Positions 8,330 to 17,271 of a stretch of DNA of 64,000 nucleotides are shown one piece after another (the stretch's first letter is position 1; each line of letters opens with the position of its first letter). The DNA comes from Pseudomonas citrullilanati (GTDB taxonomy: Bacteria; Pseudomonadota; Gammaproteobacteria; Pseudomonadales; Pseudomonadaceae): positions 1 through 64,000 of the forward strand of contig NZ_JAUQOP010000001.1 in assembly GCF_030580855.1 (NCBI RefSeq), written 5' to 3'. The notes under the pieces are model-generated. The model saw nothing but the letters and a program-made list of their open reading frames with translations, was not told the origin of the DNA and ran no database searches. The position numbers and the translations under genes were made by a program.

Positions 8330-9508
8330 TTACTTGGACAAAAACCGCATCCCTTCCTCCAACCCGCGCAAGGTCAGCGGATACATCCGGTCTTCCACCA
8401 ATTCGCGCACGATGTTGGTCGAGGCGGTGTAGCCCCAGGTGTCCTTGGGGTAGGGGTTGATCCAGATGAGTTTCTTGTACTTCTCCATGAAGCGCTGCAT
8501 CCACACATAGCCCGCTTCTTCGTTCCAGTGCTCGACGCTGCCGCCGGGCTGGGTGATTTCATAGGGCGCCATGGCGGCGTCGCCGATGAAGATCACCTTG
8601 TAGTCGGCGCCGTACTTGTGCAGCAGGTCCTGGGTCGAGGTGCGTTCCGAGGTGCGGCGCAGGTTGTTCTTCCACACCGACTCGTACACGAAGTTGTGGA
8701 AGTAGAAATACTCCAGGTGCTTGAACTCGGTCTTGCAGGCCGAGAACAGTTCCTCGCAGATCTTCACGTGGGCGTCCATCGAGCCGCCGATGTCGAACAG
8801 CAACAGCAACTTGACGGTGTTGCGGCGTTCCGGGCGCATCTGGATGTTCAGGAGGCCGGCATCCCGGGCGGTGTGGTCGATGGTGCCATCGATGTCCAGC
8901 TCTTCGGCCGCGCCCTGGCGGGCGAACTTGCGCAGGCGGCGCAGGGCGATCTTGATGTTTCGGGTGCCCAGTTCCACCTGGTCGTCGAGGTTCTTGTACT
9001 CGCGCTGGTCCCAGACCTTCACCGCCTTGCCCTGGCGCTTGCCGGCGTCGCCGACGCGGATGCCTTCGGGGTTGAAGCCGCCGGAGCCGAACGGGCTGGT
9101 ACCGCCAGTGCCGATCCACTTGTTGCCGCCGGCATGGCGTTCCTTCTGTTCCTCCAGGCGCTTCTTGAATTCCTCGATCAGCTTGTCCAGGCCACCGAGG
9201 GACTGGATCTGGGCCCGCTCTTCGTCGGTCAGCGAACGCTCGAACTCCTTGCGCAGCCAGTCTTCGGGGATCAGCGCCTGGAGATGATCGTCGAGTTTTT
9301 CCAGGCCGTTGAAATACGCGGCGAAGGCCCGGTCGAACTTGTCGTAGTGCCGTTCGTCCTTCACCAGGATTGCCCGGGACAGGTAATAGAACTCGTCCAT
9401 GTCGGCGAAGATCACCCGTTGCTTCAGCGCGTTGATCAAATCCAGCAATTCACGCACCGACACGGGCACCTTGGCGGCGCGCATCTCATTGAACAGGTTA
9501 AGCAGCAT
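8330..9508 (-). CDS. VWA (CoxE-like) domain protein, partner of the MoxR ATPase
   Basis: The 392-residue protein has an N-terminal helical region with FNEMRAAKVPVSVRELLDLI, typical of CoxE/YehP-like proteins. The C-terminal von Willebrand A domain begins around residue 230. The metal site normally reads DxSxS; here it is Asp239-Ile-Gly-Gly-Ser243, so the first serine is glycine, and metal binding may be altered. It lies 35 bp downstream of the MoxR gene on the same strand. MoxR-VWA pairs act as chaperone-like systems that insert cofactors or assemble complexes (known for CoxD/CoxE, RavA/ViaA). No obvious client enzyme is adjacent. Confidence 0.88.
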   Translation of the reverse strand: MLLNLFNEMRAAKVPVSVRELLDLINALKQRVIFADMDEFYYLSRAILVKDERHYDKFDRAFAAYFNGLEKLDDHLQALIPEDWLRKEFERSLTDEERAQIQSLGGLDKLIEEFKKRLEEQKERHAGGNKWIGTGGTSPFGSGGFNPEGIRVGDAGKRQGKAVKVWDQREYKNLDDQVELGTRNIKIALRRLRKFARQGAAEELDIDGTIDHTARDAGLLNIQMRPERRNTVKLLLLFDIGGSMDAHVKICEELFSACKTEFKHLEYFYFHNFVYESVWKNNLRRTSERTSTQDLLHKYGADYKVIFIGDAAMAPYEITQPGGSVEHWNEEAGYVWMQRFMEKYKKLIWINPYPKDTWGYTASTNIVRELVEDRMYPLTLRGLEEGMRFLSK

Positions 9509-9543
9509 GGCTAGCGCCCTCGCTCTTGTTGGACGAAGAGGCT

Positions 9544-10389
9544 TCAGCGCGTGCCGCGGCGGCTCATGAAGGCCAACCGTTCGAGCAGTTGCACATCCTG
9601 TTCGTTCTTGACCAGGGCGCCGGCCAGCGGCGGGATGGCCTTGGTCGGATCGCGCTCGCGCAGGACCGCTTCACCGATGTTGTCGGCCATCAACAGCTTG
9701 AGCCAGTCCACCAGTTCGGAGGTGGAGGGCTTTTTCTTCAGGCCCGGCACCTTGCGCACGTCGAAGAACACGTCCAGCGCTTCGCTGACCAGGTCTTTCT
9801 TGATGTCCGGGTAGTGCACGTCGACGATCTTCTGCAGCGTCGCGCGGTCCGGAAAGGCGATGTAGTGGAAGAAGCAGCGGCGCAGGAAGGCGTCCGGCAG
9901 TTCTTTCTCGTTGTTGGAGGTAATGATGATGATCGGCCGCTGCTTGGCCTTGATGGTTTCATCGGTCTCGTAGACGTAGAACTCCATCTTGTCGAGTTCT
10001 TGCAGCAGGTCGTTGGGGAACTCGATGTCGGCCTTGTCGATTTCGTCGATCAGCAGGATGACCCGCTCCTCGGACTCGAACGCCTCCCAGAGCTTGCCTT
10101 TCTTCAGGTAGTTGCGCACGTCATGGACCTTGTCCACGCCCAGTTGCGAGTCCCGCAGGCGGCTGACCGCGTCGTACTCGTACAGGCCCTGGTGGGCCTT
10201 GGTGGTGGACTTGATGTGCCAGGTGATCAGGCGCGCGCCGAAGGACTCGGCCAGCTGCTCGGCCAGCATGGTCTTGCCGGTGCCCGGTTCGCCCTTGACC
10301 AGCAGCGGCCGCTCCAGGGTGATGGCGGCGTTCACGGCCAGCTTCAGGTCATCGGTGGCGACGTAGGCGCGGGTGCCTTCGAACTTCAT
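9544..10389 (-). CDS. MoxR-family AAA+ ATPase
   Basis: The 281-residue AAA+ protein shows Walker A GEPGTGKTML (about residues 34-43), Walker B LLIDEIDKAD and a sensor-1 region IIITSNNEKELPDAFLRR with an arginine finger candidate. This matches the MoxR subgroup, which acts as a hexameric chaperone with a VWA partner. The VWA gene follows 35 bp downstream, so the pair is probably one transcript starting in the REP-containing gap near 10.4 kb. Length is normal for short MoxR proteins. The function of this specific pair in Pseudomonas is not evident from context. Confidence 0.93.
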   Translation of the reverse strand: MKFEGTRAYVATDDLKLAVNAAITLERPLLVKGEPGTGKTMLAEQLAESFGARLITWHIKSTTKAHQGLYEYDAVSRLRDSQLGVDKVHDVRNYLKKGKLWEAFESEERVILLIDEIDKADIEFPNDLLQELDKMEFYVYETDETIKAKQRPIIIITSNNEKELPDAFLRRCFFHYIAFPDRATLQKIVDVHYPDIKKDLVSEALDVFFDVRKVPGLKKKPSTSELVDWLKLLMADNIGEAVLRERDPTKAIPPLAGALVKNEQDVQLLERLAFMSRRGTR

Positions 10390-10538
10390 CTGCGGATTCC
10401 TCGAACGTGTCGTCGGCCCGGCGAGGCGGGGCGCACGAAAATAAATGGCGTGCCCGACTATAACGCGACGTCCCGCCGACTGTGAACGCAGACGCTGTAT
10501 TCAGTCTCTGAATGGCGCGTCACATGCTGACCCGGTCT

Positions 10539-10670
10539 TGTGGCGAGGGGATTTATCCCCGCTGGGCTGCGAAGCAGCCCTAAAGTAGTGAACTCAATCC
10601 TCTAGGCACACCGAGTTGCCTGGGTTGGGGGCCGCTGCGCAGCCCGGCGGGGATAAATCCCCTCGCCACA
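10539..10670. repeat. REP pair (type B) with inner GGGCTGC arms
   Basis: TGTGGCGAGGGGATTTATCC starts at 10539 and continues into CGCTGGGCTGC. An inverted copy ends CGCCACA at 10670. The arms extend to the inner GGCTGCGAAGCAGCC and GGCTGCGCAGCC, so the two halves can pair over about 35 bp each, with a central loop of roughly 50 bp. It occupies most of the gap between the MoxR and DUF748 genes; nothing else is visible there. Confidence 0.85.
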
Positions 10671-10687
10671 AAACAGCCGCAAACACC

Positions 10688-11764
10688 TTAGTCCGCCTTG
10701 GGCGGCGGCTGTTCATAGCGGGCGTTGAACGCCTGGACGAAGCCGTTGCGCAATATCTGCAGGAAGGCTTCGAAAGCGCTGATGTTTTGTTGATGGACGT
10801 TGCCGCTGAGTTCGACCCGGGTGGCGAACTGGTTCTTGCGCTGGTTCTTCAGCGCCGTCTCGCCGGCGCCGACCAGCGCCTCCCAGACCGAGCGGAAGAT
10901 GTTCTTTTTCTCGTTCTCCACGTCCTGCTGCCAATCGAAGACGTCCACGTCCCGCAGCAACGGCTTGATGTAGCCGCTGAGCTGGGCGTCCTTGGCCTCG
11001 GCTTCGATCACCAGGTCGCCATGGCCGGCGTTGAAGTCGAACTTGCCATAGGCCGCGGCGAAATCATTGAGGCGCTTGAGTTCGATGTTCGTGGCCCGCA
11101 GGCGGAAATCGAAATCCTCGAACTTGCTCAACGGATCAAACGTGGCCTGCACTTCCAGTGGCGCGTGTTCGGCCACCAGGGCCTTGCCTTCGAAACGGGC
11201 GTCACGCTTGCCTTCGGTGTCCACCACATTGGTCAGGTTATAGAAGCTGGCATTGACGTCGCTGGCCCGCAGGTTCACCGGCGGCTTCGAATTGAAGTTG
11301 CGAAAAGTCACCTGGCCGTCCCGGATCCGCAACTCGTTGAAGGTGATGGGCAGCAGCTTGCTCAGTTGCTCGCGCCAGTTGGTGCCCTGGCCGGTCTGGG
11401 AATTCTGTCGGTCGCCGCCGCCGTCGACGAAGTTCACTTGCGGCCGGGCGAACTCCGCCTCGGCCACCACGGCATGGTCATACCACAGCGAATGCCAACT
11501 GACGGACAGGTCGACCAGCGGCGCATCGACGAACGGCACCGGGACCTTGCCATCGACCTTGACGATTTTCAGGCCGTTGATCCGATAGGCCCCGCGCCAC
11601 AGCGCCAGGTCCACGTCGGTGACCTGGCCGCGGTAGTCGCCCATGTTCGCCAGCTTGTCGTTGAGGTAGTTGCGCACCAGGTAAGGCAAGGTGAAATGCA
11701 CGGCCACCAGCAGCACAACGAGGGCGGCGAGTGTCCACAGTGGCCAGCTGTATCGACGCTTCAT
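10688..11764 (-). CDS. DUF748 family protein (AsmA-like)
   Basis: The 358-residue protein has an N-terminal membrane anchor (about residues 5-22, WPLWTLAALVVLLVAVHF). A long beta-rich periplasmic domain follows, with repeated amphipathic strands such as VTDVDLALWRGAYRINGLKI and DGQVTFRNFNSKPPVNLRAS. This is characteristic of DUF748 in the AsmA/bridge-like group, thought to act in envelope lipid transport or outer-membrane homeostasis. Full-length DUF748 proteins can be much longer; this is a short version. It is divergent from cysK, with 130 bp between. Confidence 0.8.
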   Translation of the reverse strand: MKRRYSWPLWTLAALVVLLVAVHFTLPYLVRNYLNDKLANMGDYRGQVTDVDLALWRGAYRINGLKIVKVDGKVPVPFVDAPLVDLSVSWHSLWYDHAVVAEAEFARPQVNFVDGGGDRQNSQTGQGTNWREQLSKLLPITFNELRIRDGQVTFRNFNSKPPVNLRASDVNASFYNLTNVVDTEGKRDARFEGKALVAEHAPLEVQATFDPLSKFEDFDFRLRATNIELKRLNDFAAAYGKFDFNAGHGDLVIEAEAKDAQLSGYIKPLLRDVDVFDWQQDVENEKKNIFRSVWEALVGAGETALKNQRKNQFATRVELSGNVHQQNISAFEAFLQILRNGFVQAFNARYEQPPPKAD

Positions 11765-11893
11765 GTCAGTCAGTCTCCGGCGTTGTTACAGCCATTGACC
11801 GTCGTCACCGTGGGAACGTTCGGTGCAACTGGACGCCCATGGGCAACAGGCTTACCTTAAAGCGCTTAAATTCACGTTGCCTAAGGACCGGTC

Positions 11894-12868
11894 ATGAGCC
11901 GCATATTCGTTGATAACGCCCATTCCATTGGCAATACGCCGCTGGTGCAGATCAATCGCATCGCCCCGCGTGGCGTGACCATCCTGGCCAAGATCGAGGG
12001 GCGCAACCCGGGTTATTCGGTCAAGTGCCGGATCGGCGCGAACATGATCTGGGACGCTGAAAGCACCGGCCGGCTCAAGCCGGGCATGACCATCATCGAA
12101 CCGACCTCGGGCAACACCGGCATCGGCCTGGCGTTCGTCGCCGCCGCTCGGGGCTACAAGCTGATGCTGACCATGCCGGCCTCCATGAGCGTGGAGCGGC
12201 GCAAGGTGCTCAAGGCACTGGGCGCGGAGCTGGTGCTCACCGAGCCGGCCAAGGGCATGAAAGGCGCCATTGACAAGGCCGCCGAGATCCTCGCCAGCGA
12301 CCCTTCGCTTTATTTCATGCCGCAGCAGTTCGAGAACCCGGCGAACCCGGCGATCCACGAAAAGACCACCGGCCCGGAAATCTGGAACGACACCGATGGC
12401 GCGGTGGACGTGCTGGTGGCGGGCGTCGGCACGGGCGGAACCATTACCGGCGTTTCGCGGTATATCAAGAACACGTGTGGCAAGCCGATCCTGTCGGTGG
12501 CGGTCGAGCCGGAAACCTCGCCGGTGATTACCCAGGCGATGGCGGGGCAGGAAATCAAGCCCAGCCCCCACAAGATCCAGGGGATCGGTGCCGGCTTCGT
12601 GCCGAAGAACCTGGACCTGTCGATCGTCGACCAGGTCGAGCGCGTCACCGACGAAGAATCCAAGGCCATGGCTTTGCGCCTGATGCAGGAGGAGGGCATC
12701 CTCTGTGGCATCTCCTGCGGCGCAGCGATGGCCGTGGCCGTGCGCCTGGCGGAAAAACCGGAAATGCAGGGCAAGACGCTGGTGGTGATCCTGCCGGATT
12801 CGGGCGAACGCTACCTGTCGAGCATGTTGTTCAGTGACCTGTTCACCGACCAGGAGATCCAGCAGTAA
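11894..12868 (+). CDS. cysK: Cysteine synthase A (O-acetylserine sulfhydrylase)
   Basis: The 324-residue PLP enzyme makes cysteine from O-acetylserine and sulfide. Lys44 in [11 protein letters not shown] is the PLP Schiff-base lysine, [13 protein letters not shown] is the substrate loop, and [10 protein letters not shown] binds the cofactor phosphate. The C-terminus [15 protein letters not shown] also matches the E. coli CysK type rather than CysM. The start has AAGGA upstream (about 11883). It is divergent from the DUF748 gene and followed by a REP half. I saw no CysB box that I would defend. Confidence 0.95.
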   Translation: MSRIFVDNAHSIGNTPLVQINRIAPRGVTILAKIEGRNPGYSVKCRIGANMIWDAESTGRLKPGMTIIEPTSGNTGIGLAFVAAARGYKLMLTMPASMSVERRKVLKALGAELVLTEPAKGMKGAIDKAAEILASDPSLYFMPQQFENPANPAIHEKTTGPEIWNDTDGAVDVLVAGVGTGGTITGVSRYIKNTCGKPILSVAVEPETSPVITQAMAGQEIKPSPHKIQGIGAGFVPKNLDLSIVDQVERVTDEESKAMALRLMQEEGILCGISCGAAMAVAVRLAEKPEMQGKTLVVILPDSGERYLSSMLFSDLFTDQEIQQ

Positions 12869-12887
12869 CGGCCAAGCATCGGGTTTT

Positions 12888-12914
12888 TGTGGCGTGGGGC
12901 ATCCCCTCGCCACA
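12888..12914. repeat. Single short REP (type B-like)
   Basis: TGTGGCG and CGCCACA flank the short sequence TGGGGCATCCCCT, giving a compact hairpin 20 bp after the cysK stop. It may serve as the transcript end. The rest of the gap to 13094 shows no gene. Confidence 0.65.
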
Positions 12915-13094
12915 AGCGCGGTGCAAGGGGCTGGGTCAGCCAGGGTTCAGGCTGGAAAGGGTATTGTTACGCCCTTCTCAACAGTGAATATTGCCGCGGG
13001 CGGTTTCTTCCCCGTGCAAGGCTCTATACCATGGCCGGCTGCCACGCCGGGCTGATGGCGCTGCGCAAGCCGTTTTCGACAAGGAGTTTTTACA

Positions 13095-14033
13095 ATGACC
13101 GTTTCGTTTGTCGCCAAGGCCGCGGTATTGCTGCTGTTCCTGGGCAGCACGCTGTATGTGCACCTGCGGGGTCGCGCGCGCTTGCCGGTATTGCGCCAGT
13201 TCGTCAATCACTCGGCCTTGTTCGCCCCCTACAACGCCCTGATGTACCTGTTCTCCGGCGTGCCCTCCAAGCCTTACCTGGACCGCAGCAAGTTTCCCGA
13301 GCTCGATGTGCTCAAGGACAACTGGCACGTCATCCGCGACGAGGCCATGCACCTGTTCGACGAGGGCTACATCCGGGCGGCGGAAAAGAACAACGATGCC
13401 GGCTTCGGGTCGTTCTTCAAGAAAGGCTGGAAGCGCTTCTACCTCAAGTGGTACGACAAACCGCTGCCGTCCGCCGAGCTGCTTTGTCCGAAAACCGTCG
13501 CGTTGGTCAGTGCCATCCCTAATGTGAAGGGCGCGATGTTCGCCCTGTTGCCAGGTGGCAGCCATTTGAACCCCCATCGCGACCCGTTCGCCGGTTCCCT
13601 GCGCTATCACCTGGGGCTGTCCACGCCCAATTCCGACGATTGCCGGATCTTCGTCGACGGCCAGGTCTATGCCTGGCGCGATGGCGAGGACGTGATGTTC
13701 GATGAGACCTACGTGCACTGGGTCAAGAACGAAACCCCGCAAACCCGGGTGATCCTGTTCTGTGACGTCGAGCGCCCCCTGAAGAGCCGGCTGATGACCC
13801 GTCTCAACCGCGCTATCAGCGCCTTCCTCGGCCGTGCCACCGCGCCGCAGAACCTCGACGACGAGCGCGTCGGCGGTATCAACCAGGCCTACGCCTGGAG
13901 CAAGTCGTTCAGCGACAGCTTCAGCGGCCGGGTCAAGCAGTGGAAGCGCAAGCATCCCAAGGCGTACCGGGTGATGCGTCCGGTGTTGGCGGTGGCGGTG
14001 CTGACGGTGCTTGGCTACTGGTTGTTCGGCTAG
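13095..14033 (+). CDS. lpxO: LpxO-like lipid A hydroxylase (aspartyl/asparaginyl beta-hydroxylase family)
   Basis: The 312-residue protein has hydrophobic helices near the N-terminus (about residues 4-20) and at the C-terminus (about 293-311). The Fe(II)/2-oxoglutarate dioxygenase core shows NPHRDPFAGSLRYHLGL, which carries the first iron-binding His and Asp-region residues, and DETYVHWVKNET with the distal His. LpxO proteins hydroxylate the 2-position of a secondary acyl chain on lipid A at the inner membrane, a known Pseudomonas modification linked to envelope stress resistance. The start is supported by AAGGAG (13081). Whether this is the LpxO1 or LpxO2 type cannot be settled here. Confidence 0.85.
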   Translation: MTVSFVAKAAVLLLFLGSTLYVHLRGRARLPVLRQFVNHSALFAPYNALMYLFSGVPSKPYLDRSKFPELDVLKDNWHVIRDEAMHLFDEGYIRAAEKNNDAGFGSFFKKGWKRFYLKWYDKPLPSAELLCPKTVALVSAIPNVKGAMFALLPGGSHLNPHRDPFAGSLRYHLGLSTPNSDDCRIFVDGQVYAWRDGEDVMFDETYVHWVKNETPQTRVILFCDVERPLKSRLMTRLNRAISAFLGRATAPQNLDDERVGGINQAYAWSKSFSDSFSGRVKQWKRKHPKAYRVMRPVLAVAVLTVLGYWLFG

Positions 14034-14051
14034 AGACCGACAATTTCATAC

Positions 14052-14107
14052 CGCGATCGCGAGCAGGCCACTGGCCCCTGTGGGAGCGAGCCTGCTCGCG
14101 AAAGCGC
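14052..14107. repeat. REP pair (type A, degenerate left arm)
   Basis: A degenerate left arm (GCGATCGCGAGCAGGCC) pairs with a well-conserved right arm GGGAGCGAGCCTGCTCGCGA, separated by only a few bases. It lies between the convergent lpxO and DMT-transporter genes. Confidence 0.7.
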
Positions 14108-14125
14108 ATCCCGCCCCACTGCTCA

Positions 14126-15034
14126 TTACCTGGCCGCCACCCCGGCTGGCTTCGCCGCCCCGGGCTTCAACACCAGCCACAACGCCGCCGCAATCAGCAC
14201 GCCGCCATACAGGTGGGCCATGCCCAGCTGCTCATCCAGCAGCAACGCTCCCCACAACACGCCGAACGGTGGGATCAGGAAGGTCACGGTCATGGACTTG
14301 ACCGGGCCGATGGAGCTGAGCAGCCGGAAATAAAGAATGTACGCCAGGGCCGTGCACACCAGGCCCAGCCCCAGCAGCGACAACCAGACGCTCCAGCCGC
14401 CCCAGCTGGCCGGGGGTTGGCTGATGGCGGTGTAGCCAAACAGCGGCAGCAGGAACACCGTGGCACCGAACATGCTGCCGAGCGCGGCGAGGCGGCTGTC
14501 CAGCCCACCTTGATGATCGAGCCAGCGGCGGGTGAGGAAACCGGCAAAGCCGTAGCACGTGGTCGCCAGCAGGCAGGCGAGGGCGCCCATCAGCAATTGC
14601 AGGTCGAAGGCCACTGGCCCGGCGCCAGTGAGGATGCCCACGCCGAGCAGGCCCAGGGTCACTCCGCTGACCTTGGCCAGGGTGAGTTTTTCGCTGAAGA
14701 ACAGGCCGCCGATCAACACTCCCATCAACGGAGTGGTGGCGTTGAAGATGGCCGAGTAGCCGGCTGGCAATGTCTGGGCCGCCAGCGAATAGAAGGTGGC
14801 CGGAATGCCCGAGTTGATCAGGCCCAGGCCCATCACCACCTTCAACTTGCCGCGAAAGTCGAAGTCGACGCGCATCAGCGCCAGGATCACCAGCAAGCCG
14901 ACGAAGGCGATGGATACGCGGAAGAACGCGGTGGGGATCGTGCCAATGACCGGGGCGATAATGCGCATGAACAGGAAACTCGCCCCCCAGATGGCGGCCA
15001 GTGACAGCAAGCGCAAGGTGTCGACGAAGTTCAC
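14126..15034 (-). CDS. DMT-superfamily (EamA) transporter
   Basis: From a GTG start at 15034 the product is 302 residues with ten predicted helices in two EamA repeats. Repeat 1 begins [20 protein letters not shown] and repeat 2 begins near [19 protein letters not shown]. The open frame runs 19 codons further upstream, but the GTG has AGGA at a proper 7-base distance and begins directly before the first helix. EamA proteins export amino acids or other metabolites; the substrate is unknown. It is divergent from aceK, with 131 bp between. Confidence 0.85.
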   Translation of the reverse strand: MNFVDTLRLLSLAAIWGASFLFMRIIAPVIGTIPTAFFRVSIAFVGLLVILALMRVDFDFRGKLKVVMGLGLINSGIPATFYSLAAQTLPAGYSAIFNATTPLMGVLIGGLFFSEKLTLAKVSGVTLGLLGVGILTGAGPVAFDLQLLMGALACLLATTCYGFAGFLTRRWLDHQGGLDSRLAALGSMFGATVFLLPLFGYTAISQPPASWGGWSVWLSLLGLGLVCTALAYILYFRLLSSIGPVKSMTVTFLIPPFGVLWGALLLDEQLGMAHLYGGVLIAAALWLVLKPGAAKPAGVAAR

Positions 15035-15165
15035 AGGGCATTCCTGGCAGGCGGGGCCGACCAGTGTCGCCGTCCCGGGTACCGATGGCAATGGTTGCGC
15101 TGGCGCGTGATTGGCCTCTAAGCTCAGTCGCCCATAACAAGCCTGACCCGCCGAGGTTCACCCTT

Positions 15166-16887
15166 ATGCCGCAATCATGGCCCGCTACCGATATCGCCCG
15201 TTCAATCCTCGACGGCTTCGACGATTACCGCGAGCATTTCCGGCAGATCACCGACGGCGCCCGCGCCCGGTTCGAGCAGGCCCAGTGGTTGGAAGCGCAG
15301 GCGGCATCGGCGGCGCGGATCAACTTGTACGAAGAGAAAGTCTTCGAGACCGTGGCGCGCCTGCGCCAGGCCTTCGAAGCCGAGGCGTTGATGGACGTGA
15401 GCTGCTGGCCGCTGGTCAAGAGCGCCTACATCAGCCTGATCGACCTGCGCTTCGACGATGAACTGTCGGAAACCTGGTACAACTCGATCTTCTGCGGGCT
15501 GTTCAGCCACGACCTGATCAGCGACGGCACCATGTTCATCCACACCACCCGGCCGAGCCTGCGCCGCGCCCGTGCCGCCCAGACCCGCACCTACAAGCCC
15601 CAGGGCCAGCTCGACCGGATGCTGGCAAGCATCTTCGCCGACTACCGCTTCAACGAGGACTACGCCGACCTGCCGGGCGACCTGCAACGCCTCGAAGCCC
15701 AGCTGCGGGAGAACCTGCCGGACTGGGTCTGCAAGGACCCGGAGCTGACGGTGGAGTTGTTTTCTTCAGTGCTCTACCGCAACAAGGGCGCCTACCTGGT
15801 AGGCCGTATCTACACCCAGGACGACCAATGGCCGCTGGTGATCCCGCTGCTGCACCGCGAGGGCCGGGGCATCCAGATCGACGCCTTGATCACCGACGAG
15901 GCGCAGGTGTCGATCATCTTCTCGTTCACCCGCTCCTACTTCATGGTGGACGTACCGGTGCCGGCCGAATTCATCGGTTTCCTCAAGCGCATCCTGCCGG
16001 GCAAGCACATTGCCGAGCTGTACACTTCCATCGGTTTCTACAAGCACGGCAAGTCCGAGTTCTACCGGGCGCTGATCAACCACCTGGCCAACACCGACGA
16101 CCGCTTCATCATGGCGCCCGGGGTGCGCGGCATGGTCATGAGCGTGTTTACCCTGCCGGGCTTCAACACCGTGTTCAAGATCATCAAGGACCGTTTTTCG
16201 CCGTCGAAAAACGTCGACCGGGCCACGGTGATCGAGAAATATCGCCTGGTGAAAAGTGTCGATCGGGTCGGGCGCATGGCCGATACCCAGGAGTTCGCCG
16301 ACTTCCGTTTTCCCCTGGGCAAGTTCGAACCGGCCTGCCTGGAGGAACTGCTGGAGGTGGCGCCCTCCACGGTGTCGGTGGAGGGCGACACGGTGCTGAT
16401 TCGCCACTGCTGGACCGAGCGCCGCATGACGCCGTTGAACCTCTACCTGGAAAACGCCAGCGAGGCCCAGGTGCGCGAGGCGCTGGAAGACTATGGCCTG
16501 GCGATCAAGCAACTGGCGGCGGCGAACATCTTCCCCGGTGACATGCTGCTCAAGAACTTCGGCGTGACCCGCCATGGCCGTGTGGTGTTCTACGACTACG
16601 ACGAGATCTGCTTCCTCACCGAAGCCAACTTCCGCCACATTCCCCAGCCCCGCACCCCGGAGGACGAAATGGCGTCCGAGCCCTGGTACTCCATCGGGCC
16701 GCTGGACGTATTCCCGGAGGAATTCCCGCCGTTCCTGTTCGCCGACGCGGGCCAGCGCAAGCTGTTCGACCAGTTGCACGGCGAGCTGTACAACGCCGAT
16801 TACTGGAAAGGCCTGCAAGAAGCCATCCGGGCGGGGAAGGTGATCGACGTGTTCCCGTATCGGCGCAAGGACCTGGACAGCGAATAA
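15166..16887 (+). CDS. aceK: Isocitrate dehydrogenase kinase/phosphatase
   Basis: From ATG 15166 (GAGG upstream) the product is 573 residues, as expected for AceK (about 578 in E. coli). The ATP-binding segment [17 protein letters not shown] lies near residue 317. Downstream, [12 protein letters not shown] belongs to the kinase-like core. AceK phosphorylates and inactivates Icd to divert isocitrate to the glyoxylate shunt, and reverses this. Unlike in enterics, it is not next to aceA or aceB, which is usual in Pseudomonas. The open frame extends upstream to 15001 but lacks a signal for that start. The last eight codons are repeated in the 213-bp duplication downstream. Confidence 0.95.
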   Translation: MPQSWPATDIARSILDGFDDYREHFRQITDGARARFEQAQWLEAQAASAARINLYEEKVFETVARLRQAFEAEALMDVSCWPLVKSAYISLIDLRFDDELSETWYNSIFCGLFSHDLISDGTMFIHTTRPSLRRARAAQTRTYKPQGQLDRMLASIFADYRFNEDYADLPGDLQRLEAQLRENLPDWVCKDPELTVELFSSVLYRNKGAYLVGRIYTQDDQWPLVIPLLHREGRGIQIDALITDEAQVSIIFSFTRSYFMVDVPVPAEFIGFLKRILPGKHIAELYTSIGFYKHGKSEFYRALINHLANTDDRFIMAPGVRGMVMSVFTLPGFNTVFKIIKDRFSPSKNVDRATVIEKYRLVKSVDRVGRMADTQEFADFRFPLGKFEPACLEELLEVAPSTVSVEGDTVLIRHCWTERRMTPLNLYLENASEAQVREALEDYGLAIKQLAAANIFPGDMLLKNFGVTRHGRVVFYDYDEICFLTEANFRHIPQPRTPEDEMASEPWYSIGPLDVFPEEFPPFLFADAGQRKLFDQLHGELYNADYWKGLQEAIRAGKVIDVFPYRRKDLDSE

Positions 16888-16911
16888 CCCGGCAAGAGCC
16901 CTCAAAAAACC

Positions 16912-17000
16912 TGTGGGAGCAAAGCTTGCTCGCGATGCAGGCGCCTCGGTCCCCTGGGAGACCGCGTCATCCTCATCGCGGGCAAGCCTTGCTCCCACAT
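16912..17000. repeat. REP pair (type C), first duplicate
   Basis: GGGAGCAAAGCTTGCTCGCG and the inverted GGGCAAGCCTTGCTCCCAC flank GCGCCTCGGTCCCCTGGGAG. It forms part of copy 1 of the tandem duplication. Confidence 0.85.
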
Positions 17001-17124
17001 GTGCACAAATCTGCGACAATCGCCCCTTGCTCAACCCCAAGGCCCCATTGCGTACCTGATGACAAACCAAGCTCGGCGCAAGGACCTGGACAGCGAATAA
17101 CCCGGCAAGAGCCCTCAAAAAACC

Positions 17125-17213
17125 TGTGGGAGCAAAGCTTGCTCGCGATGCAGGCGCCTCGGTCCCCTGGGAGACCGCGTCATCCTCATCGCGGGCAAGC
17201 CTTGCTCCCACAT
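17125..17213. repeat. REP pair (type C), second duplicate
   Basis: This is identical to the element 213 bp upstream and lies just before the hrpA leader. Confidence 0.85.
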
Positions 17214-17271
17214 GTGCACAAATCTGCGACAATCGCCCCTAGCTCAACCCCAAGGCCCCATTGCGTACCTG

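Noticed and set aside
17059..17100. 13-codon ORF in the first duplicate
   Set aside because: It arises from the tandem duplication joining the hrpA start to the aceK tail. There is no reason to think it is functional.
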